DNA of 64,000 bases from Terriglobia bacterium (GCA_021325275.1 JAJPHL010000066.1:97302-161301); one strand, 5' to 3'. Counted from the stretch's first letter, positions 1 to 8,322 are shown. Numbers and translations are program-made. The notes: a model not told the origin generated them from the sequence alone.

Positions 1-172
1 TGCTCATGCTGACGGTTGAATGCACGTAATAATCAGGGAGCTTCTGCGGATCCACCAAAATGAGCGTGTTCGCTTCATAAATATCGGGACCGCTCATTCG
101 CCAAATCGACAAGATCAATAGCGCGGTGCACACCGCGCCCAAACCCAATCTACGGTTTCGTGTGAGGAACAT
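1..172 (-). CDS. Wzz/GumC-like polysaccharide chain-length determinant, N-terminal fragment
   Basis: The first 57 residues of a gene that runs off the left edge. A cytoplasmic arginine-rich tip is followed by one membrane segment (about residues 9-24) and then YEANTLILVDPQKLPDYYV, which matches the start of the Wzz periplasmic domain (family pattern Y-x-A-x-x-x-I-L-V-x-P-Q-K-V-P-x-x-Y-V). Family members set the chain length of exported exopolysaccharide and are often paired with a tyrosine autokinase. The ATG is fixed by AAGGAG six bases upstream. A TGCTAAGAT extended -10 lies further upstream. The gene shares a strand with the TPR lipoprotein gene that follows, and a PEP-CTERM gene lies beyond that, so this is probably the edge of an exosortase-linked EPS locus. 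The rest of the protein is not visible. Confidence 0.65.
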   Translation of the reverse strand, partial: MFLTRNRRLGLGAVCTALLILSIWRMSGPDIYEANTLILVDPQKLPDYYVHSTVSMS

Positions 173-199
173 AAGGATCTCCTTTAGCGATTGGCCCGT

Positions 200-208
200 A
201 TCTTAGCA
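200..208 (-). promoter_or_regulatory. Extended -10 (TGCTAAGAT) for the Wzz-like gene
   Basis: TGC followed by TAAGAT on the minus strand, 27 bases before the ATG at 172, leaving room for a short leader with an AAGGAG site. There is no convincing -35. The same TGC-TAnnnT form recurs before several other genes in the window. Confidence 0.4.
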
Positions 209-277
209 CGCCGATGATAGAGTCAGGCCTGAGTGGGATCGCTCGACGCACCGTAAAACCGAAAAGCTGATCGCGCC

Positions 278-1051
278 TCAAATCCCGGCGTACCATGCGT
301 AGCCGCCTTCCGGCGCCGCGGAGCCCAAGCCTTTGCCAAATCTCTTCAGATCGTCGGTGACGGTGAGATGCGTGATGTATTTCACGCTCTTGTAGCCGAG
401 CTGCCGGGGGACGCGCAGGCGCAGCGGTCCACCGAATCCAACAGGAAGATCGCCGTCGTTCATGGCGTAAGTTACGAGCGTTTGCGGATGCAGCGCGTCG
501 GCCATGTCCACGCTGTCCCACCATTCGCGGTCCATCGAGCGATAAACCACGTAACGAGCGTTCGACTTTATACCGGCGGCGCGCAACACTTCGCTGAGCG
601 GCGTGCCTATCCATTCGGCGATGTAGGACCATCCTTCTTCGCACGCCACCTGCGTGATCTGACTGCGGCGCGGAAGGATTTTCACGTCGGAAAGCGAGAG
701 CGCGGCGCGGTTTGAAACCAATCCGTCGATTTCGAGCTTCCAATCGGAGAATCCGGCGGCCTGAAGGCGCTTGAAATCTTCGCTGGGCGGCGAAGTCTCG
801 TTGGCGAAGGGAGTCTTGGAAATCTCGCTGCGCGAGAACTCGCGCGCCAGCGCGCCGCTGCCCAGCAATCGGTGCGAGGCGTAGGTCAGCGTTTCGCCCA
901 AACCGTAGAGTACGCCGTGATCGGGCGGCGCCAAACCAAATTTCTCCGCGATTTTCCCGCTAGCGGCGAGTCCGGAGACTCCCGCGACCGCGGCTAGACT
1001 CTTTGCGATCAGGTTCCTGCGCGAAACATGCCGTGAAATGCGCTCGTCCAT
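278..1051 (-). CDS. Molybdopterin-dependent oxidoreductase, sulfite oxidase/MsrP-like
   Basis: A 257-residue exported Mo-cofactor enzyme. The N-terminus carries a twin-arginine motif (SRRNLI at about residues 10-15) and a hydrophobic stretch, so it should travel folded through Tat. Residues 100-257 show the sulfite-oxidase-family Mo domain. Cys137 in TQVACEEGWSYIAEWIG is the expected molybdenum ligand, and the GFGGPLRLRVPRQLGYKSVK segment is typical of YedY/MsrP catalytic subunits. The start codon overlaps the stop of the upstream cytochrome b gene (TAATG), which implies translational coupling and a two-subunit periplasmic enzyme with a membrane haem partner, as in MsrPQ. The cytochrome here is b561-like rather than a clear MsrQ. 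An open frame continues upstream to 1450 but lies inside the cytochrome gene. The substrate is unknown; methionine sulfoxide or an S/N-oxide are possibilities. Confidence 0.8.
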   Translation of the reverse strand: MDERISRHVSRRNLIAKSLAAVAGVSGLAASGKIAEKFGLAPPDHGVLYGLGETLTYASHRLLGSGALAREFSRSEISKTPFANETSPPSEDFKRLQAAGFSDWKLEIDGLVSNRAALSLSDVKILPRRSQITQVACEEGWSYIAEWIGTPLSEVLRAAGIKSNARYVVYRSMDREWWDSVDMADALHPQTLVTYAMNDGDLPVGFGGPLRLRVPRQLGYKSVKYITHLTVTDDLKRFGKGLGSAAPEGGYAWYAGI

Positions 1052-1752
1052 TAGCCTCGCCCTCCCGTGATCATCGCGCGCATGCGCGTCTTGAATCCCG
1101 TGACACAAACCATCACCACATGAACCAACAGAAATGCCGTCAGTGCGACGGTCGCGAAAAAGTGGATCGTGCGCGCCGATTGCTGGCCGCCCAACGACGT
1201 AACGGCGATGGGAAACGCGGCCACAAAACCGGGCGACATCGCCAAACCCGTCCAGATCATCAAGGGGAACAGGCCGAAAATAACCAGCACGTAGGAAACT
1301 CTCTGAAGCGGATTGTAGGCGTCCGTCGATTTCCGATCCCAGAGCGACGCCCACGTCCACTCGGCGCCGGCGGGAAGAAGATTGCGCCGCCAGTGTCCGG
1401 TGAATACGCCGAAGATGGCGTAAACCAATCCCGTCAGCACCGCGATCCAAGCGGCTTCAAAATGCAGATAGCGGCTCCAACCGTTTTGATCGGGCAGAAC
1501 GTATTTGTATCCTGTCGGGACTGTCGAACGCGACGAGGGAATCGGAAACGAAAACAACGGCTTCATCGTGACATTGCCCGTCTCGCCCCAATAGAAGCGC
1601 GGATGGGAGATGAGGATCTCAATCCCGGTGACGAGCAGCGCGAGAAAGCAGAGCGTGGTGATCCAATGGGTCACGCGAACCGTCGCCGCGTGACGCGGCG
1701 CTGCCGGGGCGGGAGACTCCGCGGCATCGCCAGTCCATGTCGATGTTGCCAT
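1051..1752 (-). CDS. Cytochrome b561-type membrane subunit
   Basis: A 233-residue integral membrane protein with about four helices and histidines placed for haem b: VRVTHWITTLCF near the N-terminus, YLHFEAAW in the middle, and TIHFFATVALTAFLLVHVVM near the C-terminus. This is the layout of the cytochrome b561/hydrogenase b-subunit family (thiosulfate-reductase-type cytochrome b). It probably passes electrons between the quinone pool and the Mo subunit encoded directly downstream with a one-base overlap. I use the ATG at 1752, because nine further upstream codons lack family character. A TATAAT on the minus strand at 1759-1764 sits only six bases before this ATG, suggesting a leaderless transcript. 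Confidence 0.75.
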   Translation of the reverse strand: MATSTWTGDAAESPAPAAPRHAATVRVTHWITTLCFLALLVTGIEILISHPRFYWGETGNVTMKPLFSFPIPSSRSTVPTGYKYVLPDQNGWSRYLHFEAAWIAVLTGLVYAIFGVFTGHWRRNLLPAGAEWTWASLWDRKSTDAYNPLQRVSYVLVIFGLFPLMIWTGLAMSPGFVAAFPIAVTSLGGQQSARTIHFFATVALTAFLLVHVVMVCVTGFKTRMRAMITGGRG

Positions 1753-1769
1753 TCGCGGATTATACAGTG

Positions 1770-1791
1770 GGACAGGCACGCTTGCCTGTCC
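1770..1791. terminator. Perfect 9-bp hairpin between TPR and cytochrome b genes
   Basis: GGACAGGCA, a four-base loop, then TGCCTGTCC. It lies 27 bases past the stop of the TPR gene and 18 bases before the cytochrome b start. There is no T-run on either strand, so it is not a classic intrinsic terminator. It could be a short palindromic repeat or an mRNA 3' end. Confidence 0.4.
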
Positions 1792-1818
1792 ATTTCCTTG
1801 GAACGGCTTTTTCGACTG

Positions 1819-4122
1819 CTAGCGGGTCAATTGGCTCTTGATCTCGTCCATCAACGCGCTGGCCTTGGCGACTTCCGGGAATTGCGCGTTCAACGCCAGG
1901 GCATGCTTCAGGTCGTTCATCGCGCCGGGCAAGTCACCGGAATCTTTTTTCACTAGCGCCAAGTGGTAAAGAATGCCGGAATTCCGTGGATCGCGCCGCG
2001 CGGCGTCGTCGAGAATTTCGCGCGCCGGCTTCAATTGGTTTTCCTTGTACTCGACAAAACCCAATGTATCGGCGTAACCGACGTTGGCCGGATCGCGTTC
2101 CAACGCGCGTCGCGCTAACAACTCGGCGCGCGCCAGATCGCCGTTGTCGCTTGCTAATCGCCACGCCAAATTGTTGGCGGCCACCGAATTTCGCGGATCC
2201 ACCGTCAAGGCTTGCTCGAACGCTTGGGAAGCGCCCGGCAGATCGCCCTGCACTTCGCGAATCGATCCCAGCCACAGCCATCCCCAAGGAGATTTCGGCC
2301 AACGCTCGGTCAATTCTTCACAGTGCTTTTTCGCGGACTCGAGATCGTGCGAGGAAATCTCCACCTGCGCCATGGCCAAAATAGGATCGGGAGAGTCGGG
2401 ATCCAAATCGACGGCCCGTTTCAAGAATTGAAACGCCGCCATGTGTTGACCGAGTCCGTTGGCCAAGTTCGCCACCAGCAAAATGTGCGGGACCGAATGC
2501 GCCAACTCGGGATTGTGACTGATTTGCATCTGCACGCGCGCGAACGCCAAGTCGCGCGACTTCACCACGCCGATCAGGTGCGCCAACGAAGTGAGAAGGC
2601 GCGCCGAGGCTGGTTGCTTCTGCAATTCTTTCTCGAGCGCCGGGCCGGTGGCCGCGGGACATTTGTCGAGGACGCTCGAAAAGCCCGCGCCGTAGAATTC
2701 CGGAATCCACGCGGCGCTCGTCGCCAGCGCGGCCGTGACGTCGGCGCAGGCGGCGGGATCCTTGTGCGTGGCTTGCTCGATGGACGCGAGACGCAAGCGC
2801 AGCAGCGGATCGTCTCCCTGCTCGGCCGGCGCTTGACGCAAGGTTTCCCACGCACCGTCGAAATTTCCGCTGCGCAACAGGTCGTCGGAAATCCAAAAAC
2901 GCGCCGGCCGTAGTCTGCTGTCGAGCCTCAGCGCCTCCTGCATGCTCTGGCGAGCCAGTTCGTCATTGCGGGCGCGTTGATAGCAAAGGCCCGCGAAGTA
3001 GTGAACCGACGCGGAATCGGGCATGAAGTGCAGCAGGTGATTAAATTCGGTGAGCGCTTCTTGATTCTGCCCCGTGGCGCTCTTCACCAAGCCGTTCAAC
3101 ATGTGCGCCTGAAGATTCTTGTCGTTCTCCTGGAGTAACTGGGCCGCGATCTTGCGCGAGTCCTCATAGCGGCCGGCCAAATAATACGCGCCGCCCAGCC
3201 GGGCACGCTCCGCGGCCGTTTGTCCCTGCGGAGCGGCTTGCGCAATTGCTTCAAGCGCCGCGACCGCCTTGGGAATGTCGCCGCGAGAAAGATAAAACGT
3301 CGCCAGCGCGCCGCGCTGCTCGGGGTCGGTGGGATTCAGCTTCGCCGCGGCTTGAAATGCGCTCTCCGCCTTTTCCGGCTGGCCGGCGCGCATATAGAAC
3401 CGTCCTTGGCCGATGCGCAACTCCACCGACTGCGGATTGGCGCGCACGGCCTCATCGAGTAAAGGCTCGGCTTGCTCGGGATGACCGGTGAGTTGGTAGA
3501 AATTCGCCAGGACGATCAGCGACGTGGGCGAGCGTTTGGTGTTTTCCACTGCCGTTTTCAATTGGCTCTCGGCGTCGGTGAGATCCCGCGCGGCCAATTT
3601 GATCGACGCCAAAAGTACGCGCGCTTGCATGTTCGACGGATCGGCCAGCAGCGTTTGTTCCAACTCGCCGGCCGAGCGCTCCGGCTGCGCCATTTTCGCC
3701 AGCGCAAAGCCCAGCAGCTCGTGCGCCTCTTTGTTCTTGGGATCGCGCTGCACCACCCAGTTGCTCTGTTGGATCGCTCCGTCGGCATTTCCATCCAACA
3801 GCATGATTCGCGCCAGGCGCAGGTGCATGTCCACGCTGTGCTCGCCCGGGTGATCGCCTTCCGCGGCCTCGGCGAGTTTCAAGGAACGCGCGGCCACCGC
3901 ATAATCCTTCAACTCGAGACAGGCGATCGCGAAATAGTAGCGCGCGTCGACGCTTGGTTTTTTGGAGATCGCCAAGGCCAATTCCAGTCGCGCGTGCACG
4001 TAGTCCTTTTGATCGAGGTAGCGGCGTCCACGCGCGTAGTGATCGAAGGGTGTGTAGCCGCAGCCGCACAACAGCAGGAAAATCGGGAGACTCAGTAAGG
4101 AACGAACCATATTAGGGCGCAT
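1819..4122 (-). CDS. TPR-repeat lipoprotein, PrsT-like
   Basis: A 767-residue lipoprotein made almost wholly of tetratricopeptide repeats (about 18-20 helical pairs, for example DPSNMQARVLLASIKLAARD and DPRNSVAANNLAWRLASDNG). The signal SLPIFLLLCGC ends in a usable lipobox (LCGC), with Cys21 probably lipidated. Length, lipidation and position beside Wzz-like and PEP-CTERM genes fit the TPR lipoproteins of exosortase/EPS loci (PrsT type), which probably act as periplasmic scaffolds for polymer export. I chose the ATG at 4122. A longer GTG start at 4146 would place a TATAAT box inside the coding sequence, and that box ends nine bases before 4122, so the transcript may be leaderless. The PrsT assignment is an inference from context. 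Confidence 0.75.
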   Translation of the reverse strand: MRPNMVRSLLSLPIFLLLCGCGYTPFDHYARGRRYLDQKDYVHARLELALAISKKPSVDARYYFAIACLELKDYAVAARSLKLAEAAEGDHPGEHSVDMHLRLARIMLLDGNADGAIQQSNWVVQRDPKNKEAHELLGFALAKMAQPERSAGELEQTLLADPSNMQARVLLASIKLAARDLTDAESQLKTAVENTKRSPTSLIVLANFYQLTGHPEQAEPLLDEAVRANPQSVELRIGQGRFYMRAGQPEKAESAFQAAAKLNPTDPEQRGALATFYLSRGDIPKAVAALEAIAQAAPQGQTAAERARLGGAYYLAGRYEDSRKIAAQLLQENDKNLQAHMLNGLVKSATGQNQEALTEFNHLLHFMPDSASVHYFAGLCYQRARNDELARQSMQEALRLDSRLRPARFWISDDLLRSGNFDGAWETLRQAPAEQGDDPLLRLRLASIEQATHKDPAACADVTAALATSAAWIPEFYGAGFSSVLDKCPAATGPALEKELQKQPASARLLTSLAHLIGVVKSRDLAFARVQMQISHNPELAHSVPHILLVANLANGLGQHMAAFQFLKRAVDLDPDSPDPILAMAQVEISSHDLESAKKHCEELTERWPKSPWGWLWLGSIREVQGDLPGASQAFEQALTVDPRNSVAANNLAWRLASDNGDLARAELLARRALERDPANVGYADTLGFVEYKENQLKPAREILDDAARRDPRNSGILYHLALVKKDSGDLPGAMNDLKHALALNAQFPEVAKASALMDEIKSQLTR

Positions 4123-4131
4123 CGGGTACAC

Positions 4132-4137
4132 ATTATA
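4132..4137 (-). promoter_or_regulatory. -10 box (TATAAT) of the TPR lipoprotein gene
   Basis: Consensus TATAAT in the context GCTATAATGTG, nine bases before the ATG at 4122. It would start transcription at or next to the start codon. No good -35 is visible. Confidence 0.4.
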
Positions 4138-4237
4138 GCGGATCACGGATCCAAATGGGGAGTCTGGTACTATGACTTATCGCTGGGCCGAGAAAAGCAC
4201 CGTTTTGGGCAATAAGGTGAAAAAAGATGCGCCACAC

Positions 4238-4306
4238 CTTGGGAAGCCGCTCGGCAGGCCTACGGATGATCCCGTAATATCAAGAGGTTGAAACCGCGGT
4301 CCCAAG
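4238..4306 (+). ncRNA. Possible structured RNA or DNA element upstream of the PEP-CTERM gene
   Basis: A 7-bp closing stem (CTTGGGA at 4238-4244 with TCCCAAG at 4300-4306) encloses three small hairpins: GCC-GCTC-GGC (4246-4255), ACGG-ATGATC-CCGT (4262-4275) and GGTT-GA-AACC (4286-4295). It could be a leader RNA or riboswitch. If the sigma-54 promoter at 4316 is the main start, it could instead be an activator-binding region. I could not match it to a known riboswitch class. Confidence 0.25.
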
Positions 4307-4315
4307 CCGGGACTT

Positions 4316-4333
4316 TGGCACGGCGCTTGCACT
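4316..4333 (+). promoter_or_regulatory. Sigma-54 (-24/-12) promoter
   Basis: TGGCACGGCGCTTGCACT matches the RpoN consensus TGGCACG-N4-TTGCA, with GG (4317-4318) and GC (4329-4330) exactly ten bases apart. Transcription would begin near 4341-4342, only about four bases before the ATG of the PEP-CTERM gene. Sigma-54 control is known for PEP-CTERM/exosortase systems with PrsK/PrsR regulators. No RpoN activator is encoded in this window. Confidence 0.6.
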
Positions 4334-4345
4334 GAACGAAGACCT

Positions 4346-5035
4346 ATGCTGAAGCCTACTCTTGCGGGGATTTTGGTACTGTGCTGCTGCGGTTTCGCCC
4401 ATGCCGGACCGTTGAATCTTGCGATGTTCCTGCCCGATGTCACTGCGACGAACGTGGGCGGATGCTACGGCGCGGGATCGGCGCCGGAATGTGCCGGTGC
4501 GGGAATGCTGGCATTGGAAGGTTTGGTATCGGGGTCAACGGCTCTTCAAACGGGCCCCAGCACCTTCTACGCGGTCACCAACAGCGCGCCCATCGGAACG
4601 CTCTTTGGCACACTCAACTACAACTTGGGAATTACTGCTGCCATCAATAGCTCCGGCCAGATGAACGGGGCCGGTTCTTTGACCCTGACCGGCTCGGTCG
4701 CGGCGCTGGGCGATGGAACACCGCTGTTGACCGGATCCCTTCAGAACTTCGGGGCTTCGGCCGGTGTATACGATTTCGTCTTTCAGACGACGGGCGGCAG
4801 TTTGGCAGGCTTGTACGGCGGCGTAGGAAAGTTGCTGGACGTGGAAGTAGAGAACTCCTTCTTGCCGGGCACTTTCTCCAGCGGCTTCACGATGACGTCG
4901 GCGCAATTCGCCAATGGCGATGCCGATATTGCCGCGGCCTCGCCGGAACCGGGGTCGATGTTGTTACTGCTGTCGGGCTCGGGAATGCTCGGTCTATTGC
5001 GACTCCGTTCTCGGAAGACTGCGGTTTCCAAGTAA
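4346..5035 (+). CDS. PEP-CTERM sorting-domain surface protein
   Basis: A 229-residue exported protein. A Sec signal (cleavage probably after GFAHA at residues 16-20) is followed by a Gly/Ser/Thr-rich, probably beta-rich domain with no recognised catalytic motif. The C-terminal 30 residues form a PEP-CTERM tag: SPEPGSMLLLLSGSGML, then a hydrophobic segment and the basic end RLRSRK. In systems that use this tag an exosortase removes it and links the protein to an exopolysaccharide-bearing envelope. The nearby Wzz-like and TPR lipoprotein genes fit that process. There is no Shine-Dalgarno sequence, which agrees with a nearly leaderless transcript from the sigma-54 site just upstream. The biological role of the mature domain is unknown. 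Confidence 0.8.
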   Translation: MLKPTLAGILVLCCCGFAHAGPLNLAMFLPDVTATNVGGCYGAGSAPECAGAGMLALEGLVSGSTALQTGPSTFYAVTNSAPIGTLFGTLNYNLGITAAINSSGQMNGAGSLTLTGSVAALGDGTPLLTGSLQNFGASAGVYDFVFQTTGGSLAGLYGGVGKLLDVEVENSFLPGTFSSGFTMTSAQFANGDADIAAASPEPGSMLLLLSGSGMLGLLRLRSRKTAVSK

Positions 5036-5129
5036 ACAGCGCTAGAAGAAATCACCCCCTTGGTTTCTGCGGGACGGGTGTGTCTGAACGAGCAGCAACG
5101 AAAAGTAGATTAAAAAATCGCTCGCAATT

Positions 5130-5163
5130 GTACTAGTACATAAGATTGCCGATTTTTGTAACC
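5130..5163 (+). promoter_or_regulatory. Regulatory block with palindrome GTACTAGTAC, copy 1
   Basis: A perfect 10-bp palindrome (5130-5139) is directly followed by TAAGAT (5141-5146, -10-like) and GATTTTTGT. The same arrangement occurs before the next paralogous gene at 8422. There is no -35, so an activator bound at the palindrome is likely. The start codon lies 112 bases downstream. Confidence 0.5.
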
Positions 5164-5250
5164 TACTGGTCCTTGGCGGCTCGAAAAACCAGCGTTACGA
5201 TCTTCGTGCAAGTTCGAATTCTCAGAGTGGATTCTTAAGGAGTGGAAGTT

Positions 5251-8200
5251 ATGCGTAAGCCGATTGCACTTTGTTCTTTGGTATTGCTGGTTGGTATCGC
5301 GACAACGCTTTCAGCGGCACTGCTCGGAGTTAGTCCTGGATACCCCAATTTCTCTTTCCGTAACGCCACCACCACGCAAACCTACGATCCCGGCACGCAG
5401 ACTTTCGCGGCCAATTCGATCCTGAATTCGCTGGCGTTCTTCCTCGGCGACAGCCAGCCGGTGAGTCCGGCGGGCAGCGATCCGCTGCCGACGGTTGCCA
5501 TCTCGATCCAAGTGGACAACAGCGGCAACCTGACGGGTACGCCCACATCGCGGGACGTCGTGATCCGGGGAACGATCACCGATCCCAGCACGAGCCAGAC
5601 CTACACCGGCGATCTTCTCACCGGATCGATCAAGGGCTTCGGCTTTCAGCTAGGCTCCGGCGGAACTTCCACTTTCGATTTCGATTTTGCAGTAACCGGC
5701 GGCACAATGGCTTCATATTTTTCGGGCCAGCACATCGGCATAATTCTCAACAGCGAAGGTTCCACTTTTACGAATTCATTTGCGGTGGCATTTAACGGCC
5801 ACACCAAGGGCAACATCGGTCCGATCCCAGGTCTCGTTGGGGGAGGTCAAGGGGGCTGCACCGGAACGATCGGCGATTTCGTGTGGAACGACCTCAACCA
5901 GAACGGCATTCAGGATGCCGGTGAACCGGGAATCAACGGCGTCCAACTGACGCTGCTCCAGGGCAGCCAAGTGGTCCAGACGGTCACAACCGCCAATGGT
6001 CCGGCCAACCAAATGGGCTACTATCAGTTCACAAACATTTGCCCGGGAACTTACACCGTACAAGTGACCGGCGGAGTACCGGCGAACTTCGTGCCCACGC
6101 TCCAGGGACAGGGCACTCCCGATGTGGACAGCAACAACCCCAGCGGGACGAGCGTTACATTGTCGACGAGCAACCCTTCGGATCAGACAATCGACTTCGG
6201 CTACTACTCCAATTGCAACGGCCAGATCGGCGATTTCGTGTGGAACGACGCGAATAACAATGGAATCCAAGACGCCGGAGAATTGGGCATTCCGAATGTC
6301 GTGCTGAACCTCTACGATTCCACCGGCACAAACTTCCTCGCGACCACCACGACAGACGCAAACGGTGTCTACAGTTTTGGAGGCGTCTGTAGTGGAACGT
6401 ATTCGGTGCAAGTGATGTCGGGCATCCCTGCCGGCTTTACGCCCACCACCAGCAACGCCGGCGCCGATCGGACCGTGGATAGCAACGGCAGTCCCGCGTT
6501 GGTGACGCTGGCCACAAATCAGAGCGTCGATAACACCATTGACTTTGGTTATATCCCTCCGGCGCAGGGCAGCATCGGCGATTTCGTTTGGTATGACCAG
6601 AATCAAAACGGCATTCAGGATGCCGGCGAGCCCGGGATCAACGGTGTCACGGTGCAGTTGACCGATAGTCTCGGCAACACGCAGACGCAAATCACGGGTC
6701 CGGGACCGTTCGGCCTGGGTGGGTATTATCAGTTTACGGGCTTAGCGGCAGGAACCTACACGGTGAAGGTCGTTGCCAGTAGCGTGCCGGCAAACTACAC
6801 GGGCGTGACCATCAGCAGCGCTCCCGGCAGCACGGTTGCCAATGATAGCAACCAGCAACCCTCGACCGTCGTGCTCGCGACTAACAACAGTTCCGACCAG
6901 ACGATCGATTTCGGCTACGTCGCCGCCTGCACCGGGTCCATTGGTGACTTCGTGTGGAGCGATACCAACGGCAACGGCATTCAGGATACCGGCGAGCCGG
7001 GCATCAACGGTGTCACTTTGAATCTCCTGAATCCCGTGAACAACGCGGTTCTGGCGACCACCACGACGGCCAATGGCGGAGCCTACCACTTCACGGGTCT
7101 GTGCCCCGGCTCCTACAAGGTACAAGTGGTGACGCCTGTGGACTACGTGCCCACGGTGGCCAATGCGACCGGCAGCACAACGGCCAACGACAGCAATACC
7201 AACCCGTCGGTGGTCACCTTGGCGGAGGACAACAGCACGGACAACACCATCGACTTCGGCTTCGTGCCGGTGCCGCCGGTGAAGGTGGTTTGCCCCGCGA
7301 GCAGCGGCGTTGTCGGAGTGCCATACAGCTCATCGGTTTCAGCTTCCGGCGGAACGTCGCCGTATACGGATACGATCACCTCAGGTGCGTTGCCGACGGG
7401 TCTGTTGTTCAACACGCCCACGGTCGGAGCGATCACCGGAACACCGACCGCCGCAGGAGCCTTCAATTTCACGGTCAACGTAACCGATTCCACTCCTGGA
7501 GCGCCCCTGACCGCGACCGCGAGTTGCACGATCAACATCGTTCAAAGCTACCTGATCGTGAACAAGGTGACTGCGCCTACCGCCAACGATCCGACGGTAT
7601 TCTCGGTCACCGCCTCGGCGAGTAGCGGCTCGATCAGCACCAGTGCGCACAGCCTCAGTACCGCGGCGCCCGTAAAGTACGCCGTGACGCCGGGCACATT
7701 TAGCGTCACCGAAGCCGCCATCGCTGGTTGGAACAATACCGGCAACACCTGTGTGAACGTCAGCGTAGCGGCCGGACAGACCGTCACGTGCACCCTGACC
7801 AATACCAAGGTGTCCGCGGCCACGGGATATACCACCTACACCCAGGGCGGCTGGGGCACCACGCCTCACGGCAATAATCCCGGATCGCTGTTGCAGAAGG
7901 ACTTCGCGACGGTCTACCCGGGCGGGTCGGTGTCGATTGGTGGAACCAAGAAGCTCACTTTCACCAGTTCGACGGCCATCCATAACTTCCTGCCGCAGGG
8001 CGGAACGCCGGGAGTGCTGGCTGCCTCCGCGACGAATCCCACGTCTTCCGCGGCCGGAGTCTTTGCCGGCCAGGTCCTGGCCCTTCAACTCAACGTGGAT
8101 TTCTCGAACAAAGGAATCACCAAGACCGGCCTCGCCAATCTGCACGCGGTCTCTGGAATGTTGGCGGGGCAAACCGTGGGCCAAATCCTGGCTCTGGCCA

Positions 8201-8322
8201 ATTCCGTTATCGGAGGTGGCGCGTTGCCATCGGGCATGACGGTGTCGAACCTGAACGACATCGTGAACTCGATCAACAACAACTTCGACAGCGGTGCGGC
8301 GAACAATGGCTATCTTTACTAG
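5251..8322 (+). CDS. Giant secreted protein with four SdrD-B-like repeats
   Basis: A 1023-residue exported protein. The ATG at 5251 is fixed by AAGGAG eight bases upstream; a GTG nine bases earlier overlaps that site. Residues 1-23 are a Sec signal. Residues 24-200 form an N-terminal domain shared with the next gene. Four SdrD-B-like repeats of about 117 residues begin near residues 203, 322, 439 and 560, each with the core IGDFVWxDxNxNGIQDxGE, whose acidic and Asn residues resemble a calcium loop. An Ig-like putative domain (about 680-765) and a prealbumin-like segment (765-853) precede a unique C-terminus. No LPXTG, PEP-CTERM or autotransporter end is visible, so attachment and export routes are unclear. 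A matrix or adhesion role is an inference. Confidence 0.75.
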   Translation: MRKPIALCSLVLLVGIATTLSAALLGVSPGYPNFSFRNATTTQTYDPGTQTFAANSILNSLAFFLGDSQPVSPAGSDPLPTVAISIQVDNSGNLTGTPTSRDVVIRGTITDPSTSQTYTGDLLTGSIKGFGFQLGSGGTSTFDFDFAVTGGTMASYFSGQHIGIILNSEGSTFTNSFAVAFNGHTKGNIGPIPGLVGGGQGGCTGTIGDFVWNDLNQNGIQDAGEPGINGVQLTLLQGSQVVQTVTTANGPANQMGYYQFTNICPGTYTVQVTGGVPANFVPTLQGQGTPDVDSNNPSGTSVTLSTSNPSDQTIDFGYYSNCNGQIGDFVWNDANNNGIQDAGELGIPNVVLNLYDSTGTNFLATTTTDANGVYSFGGVCSGTYSVQVMSGIPAGFTPTTSNAGADRTVDSNGSPALVTLATNQSVDNTIDFGYIPPAQGSIGDFVWYDQNQNGIQDAGEPGINGVTVQLTDSLGNTQTQITGPGPFGLGGYYQFTGLAAGTYTVKVVASSVPANYTGVTISSAPGSTVANDSNQQPSTVVLATNNSSDQTIDFGYVAACTGSIGDFVWSDTNGNGIQDTGEPGINGVTLNLLNPVNNAVLATTTTANGGAYHFTGLCPGSYKVQVVTPVDYVPTVANATGSTTANDSNTNPSVVTLAEDNSTDNTIDFGFVPVPPVKVVCPASSGVVGVPYSSSVSASGGTSPYTDTITSGALPTGLLFNTPTVGAITGTPTAAGAFNFTVNVTDSTPGAPLTATASCTINIVQSYLIVNKVTAPTANDPTVFSVTASASSGSISTSAHSLSTAAPVKYAVTPGTFSVTEAAIAGWNNTGNTCVNVSVAAGQTVTCTLTNTKVSAATGYTTYTQGGWGTTPHGNNPGSLLQKDFATVYPGGSVSIGGTKKLTFTSSTAIHNFLPQGGTPGVLAASATNPTSSAAGVFAGQVLALQLNVDFSNKGITKTGLANLHAVSGMLAGQTVGQILALANSVIGGGALPSGMTVSNLNDIVNSINNNFDSGAANNGYLY
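5859..7275 (+). repeat. Four tandem SdrD-B coding repeats, about 350-360 bp each
   Basis: Units begin near 5859, 6216, 6567 and 6930, each opening with a version of ATCGGCGATTTCGTGTGG. Nucleotide similarity is highest over the first 80 bases (the calcium-loop core) and decays afterwards. This is protein-level repetition inside a gene, not a CRISPR or satellite array. Confidence 0.85.

Noticed and set aside
1052..1450. N-terminal extension of the Mo-oxidoreductase frame
   Set aside because: It runs antiparallel in content to nothing conserved, overlaps the cytochrome b gene fully, and the TAATG junction with a Tat signal at 1051 is a far better start.
4190..4315. c-di-GMP class I riboswitch before the PEP-CTERM gene
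   Set aside because: A few short matches exist, but the conserved GGCAAACC and GACGCAAAGCC blocks are absent. It is kept only as an unclassified structured element.
5776..6690. 304-residue minus-strand open frame with periodic sequence
   Set aside because: Its periodicity mirrors the SdrD-B repeats of the plus-strand gene. Repeat-driven long antisense frames are expected in GC-rich DNA.
8250..8322. C-terminal anchor (LPXTG or PEP-CTERM) on the first SdrD protein
   Set aside because: The end is NNFDSGAANNGYLY with no hydrophobic segment or basic tail. The same is true of the second protein.
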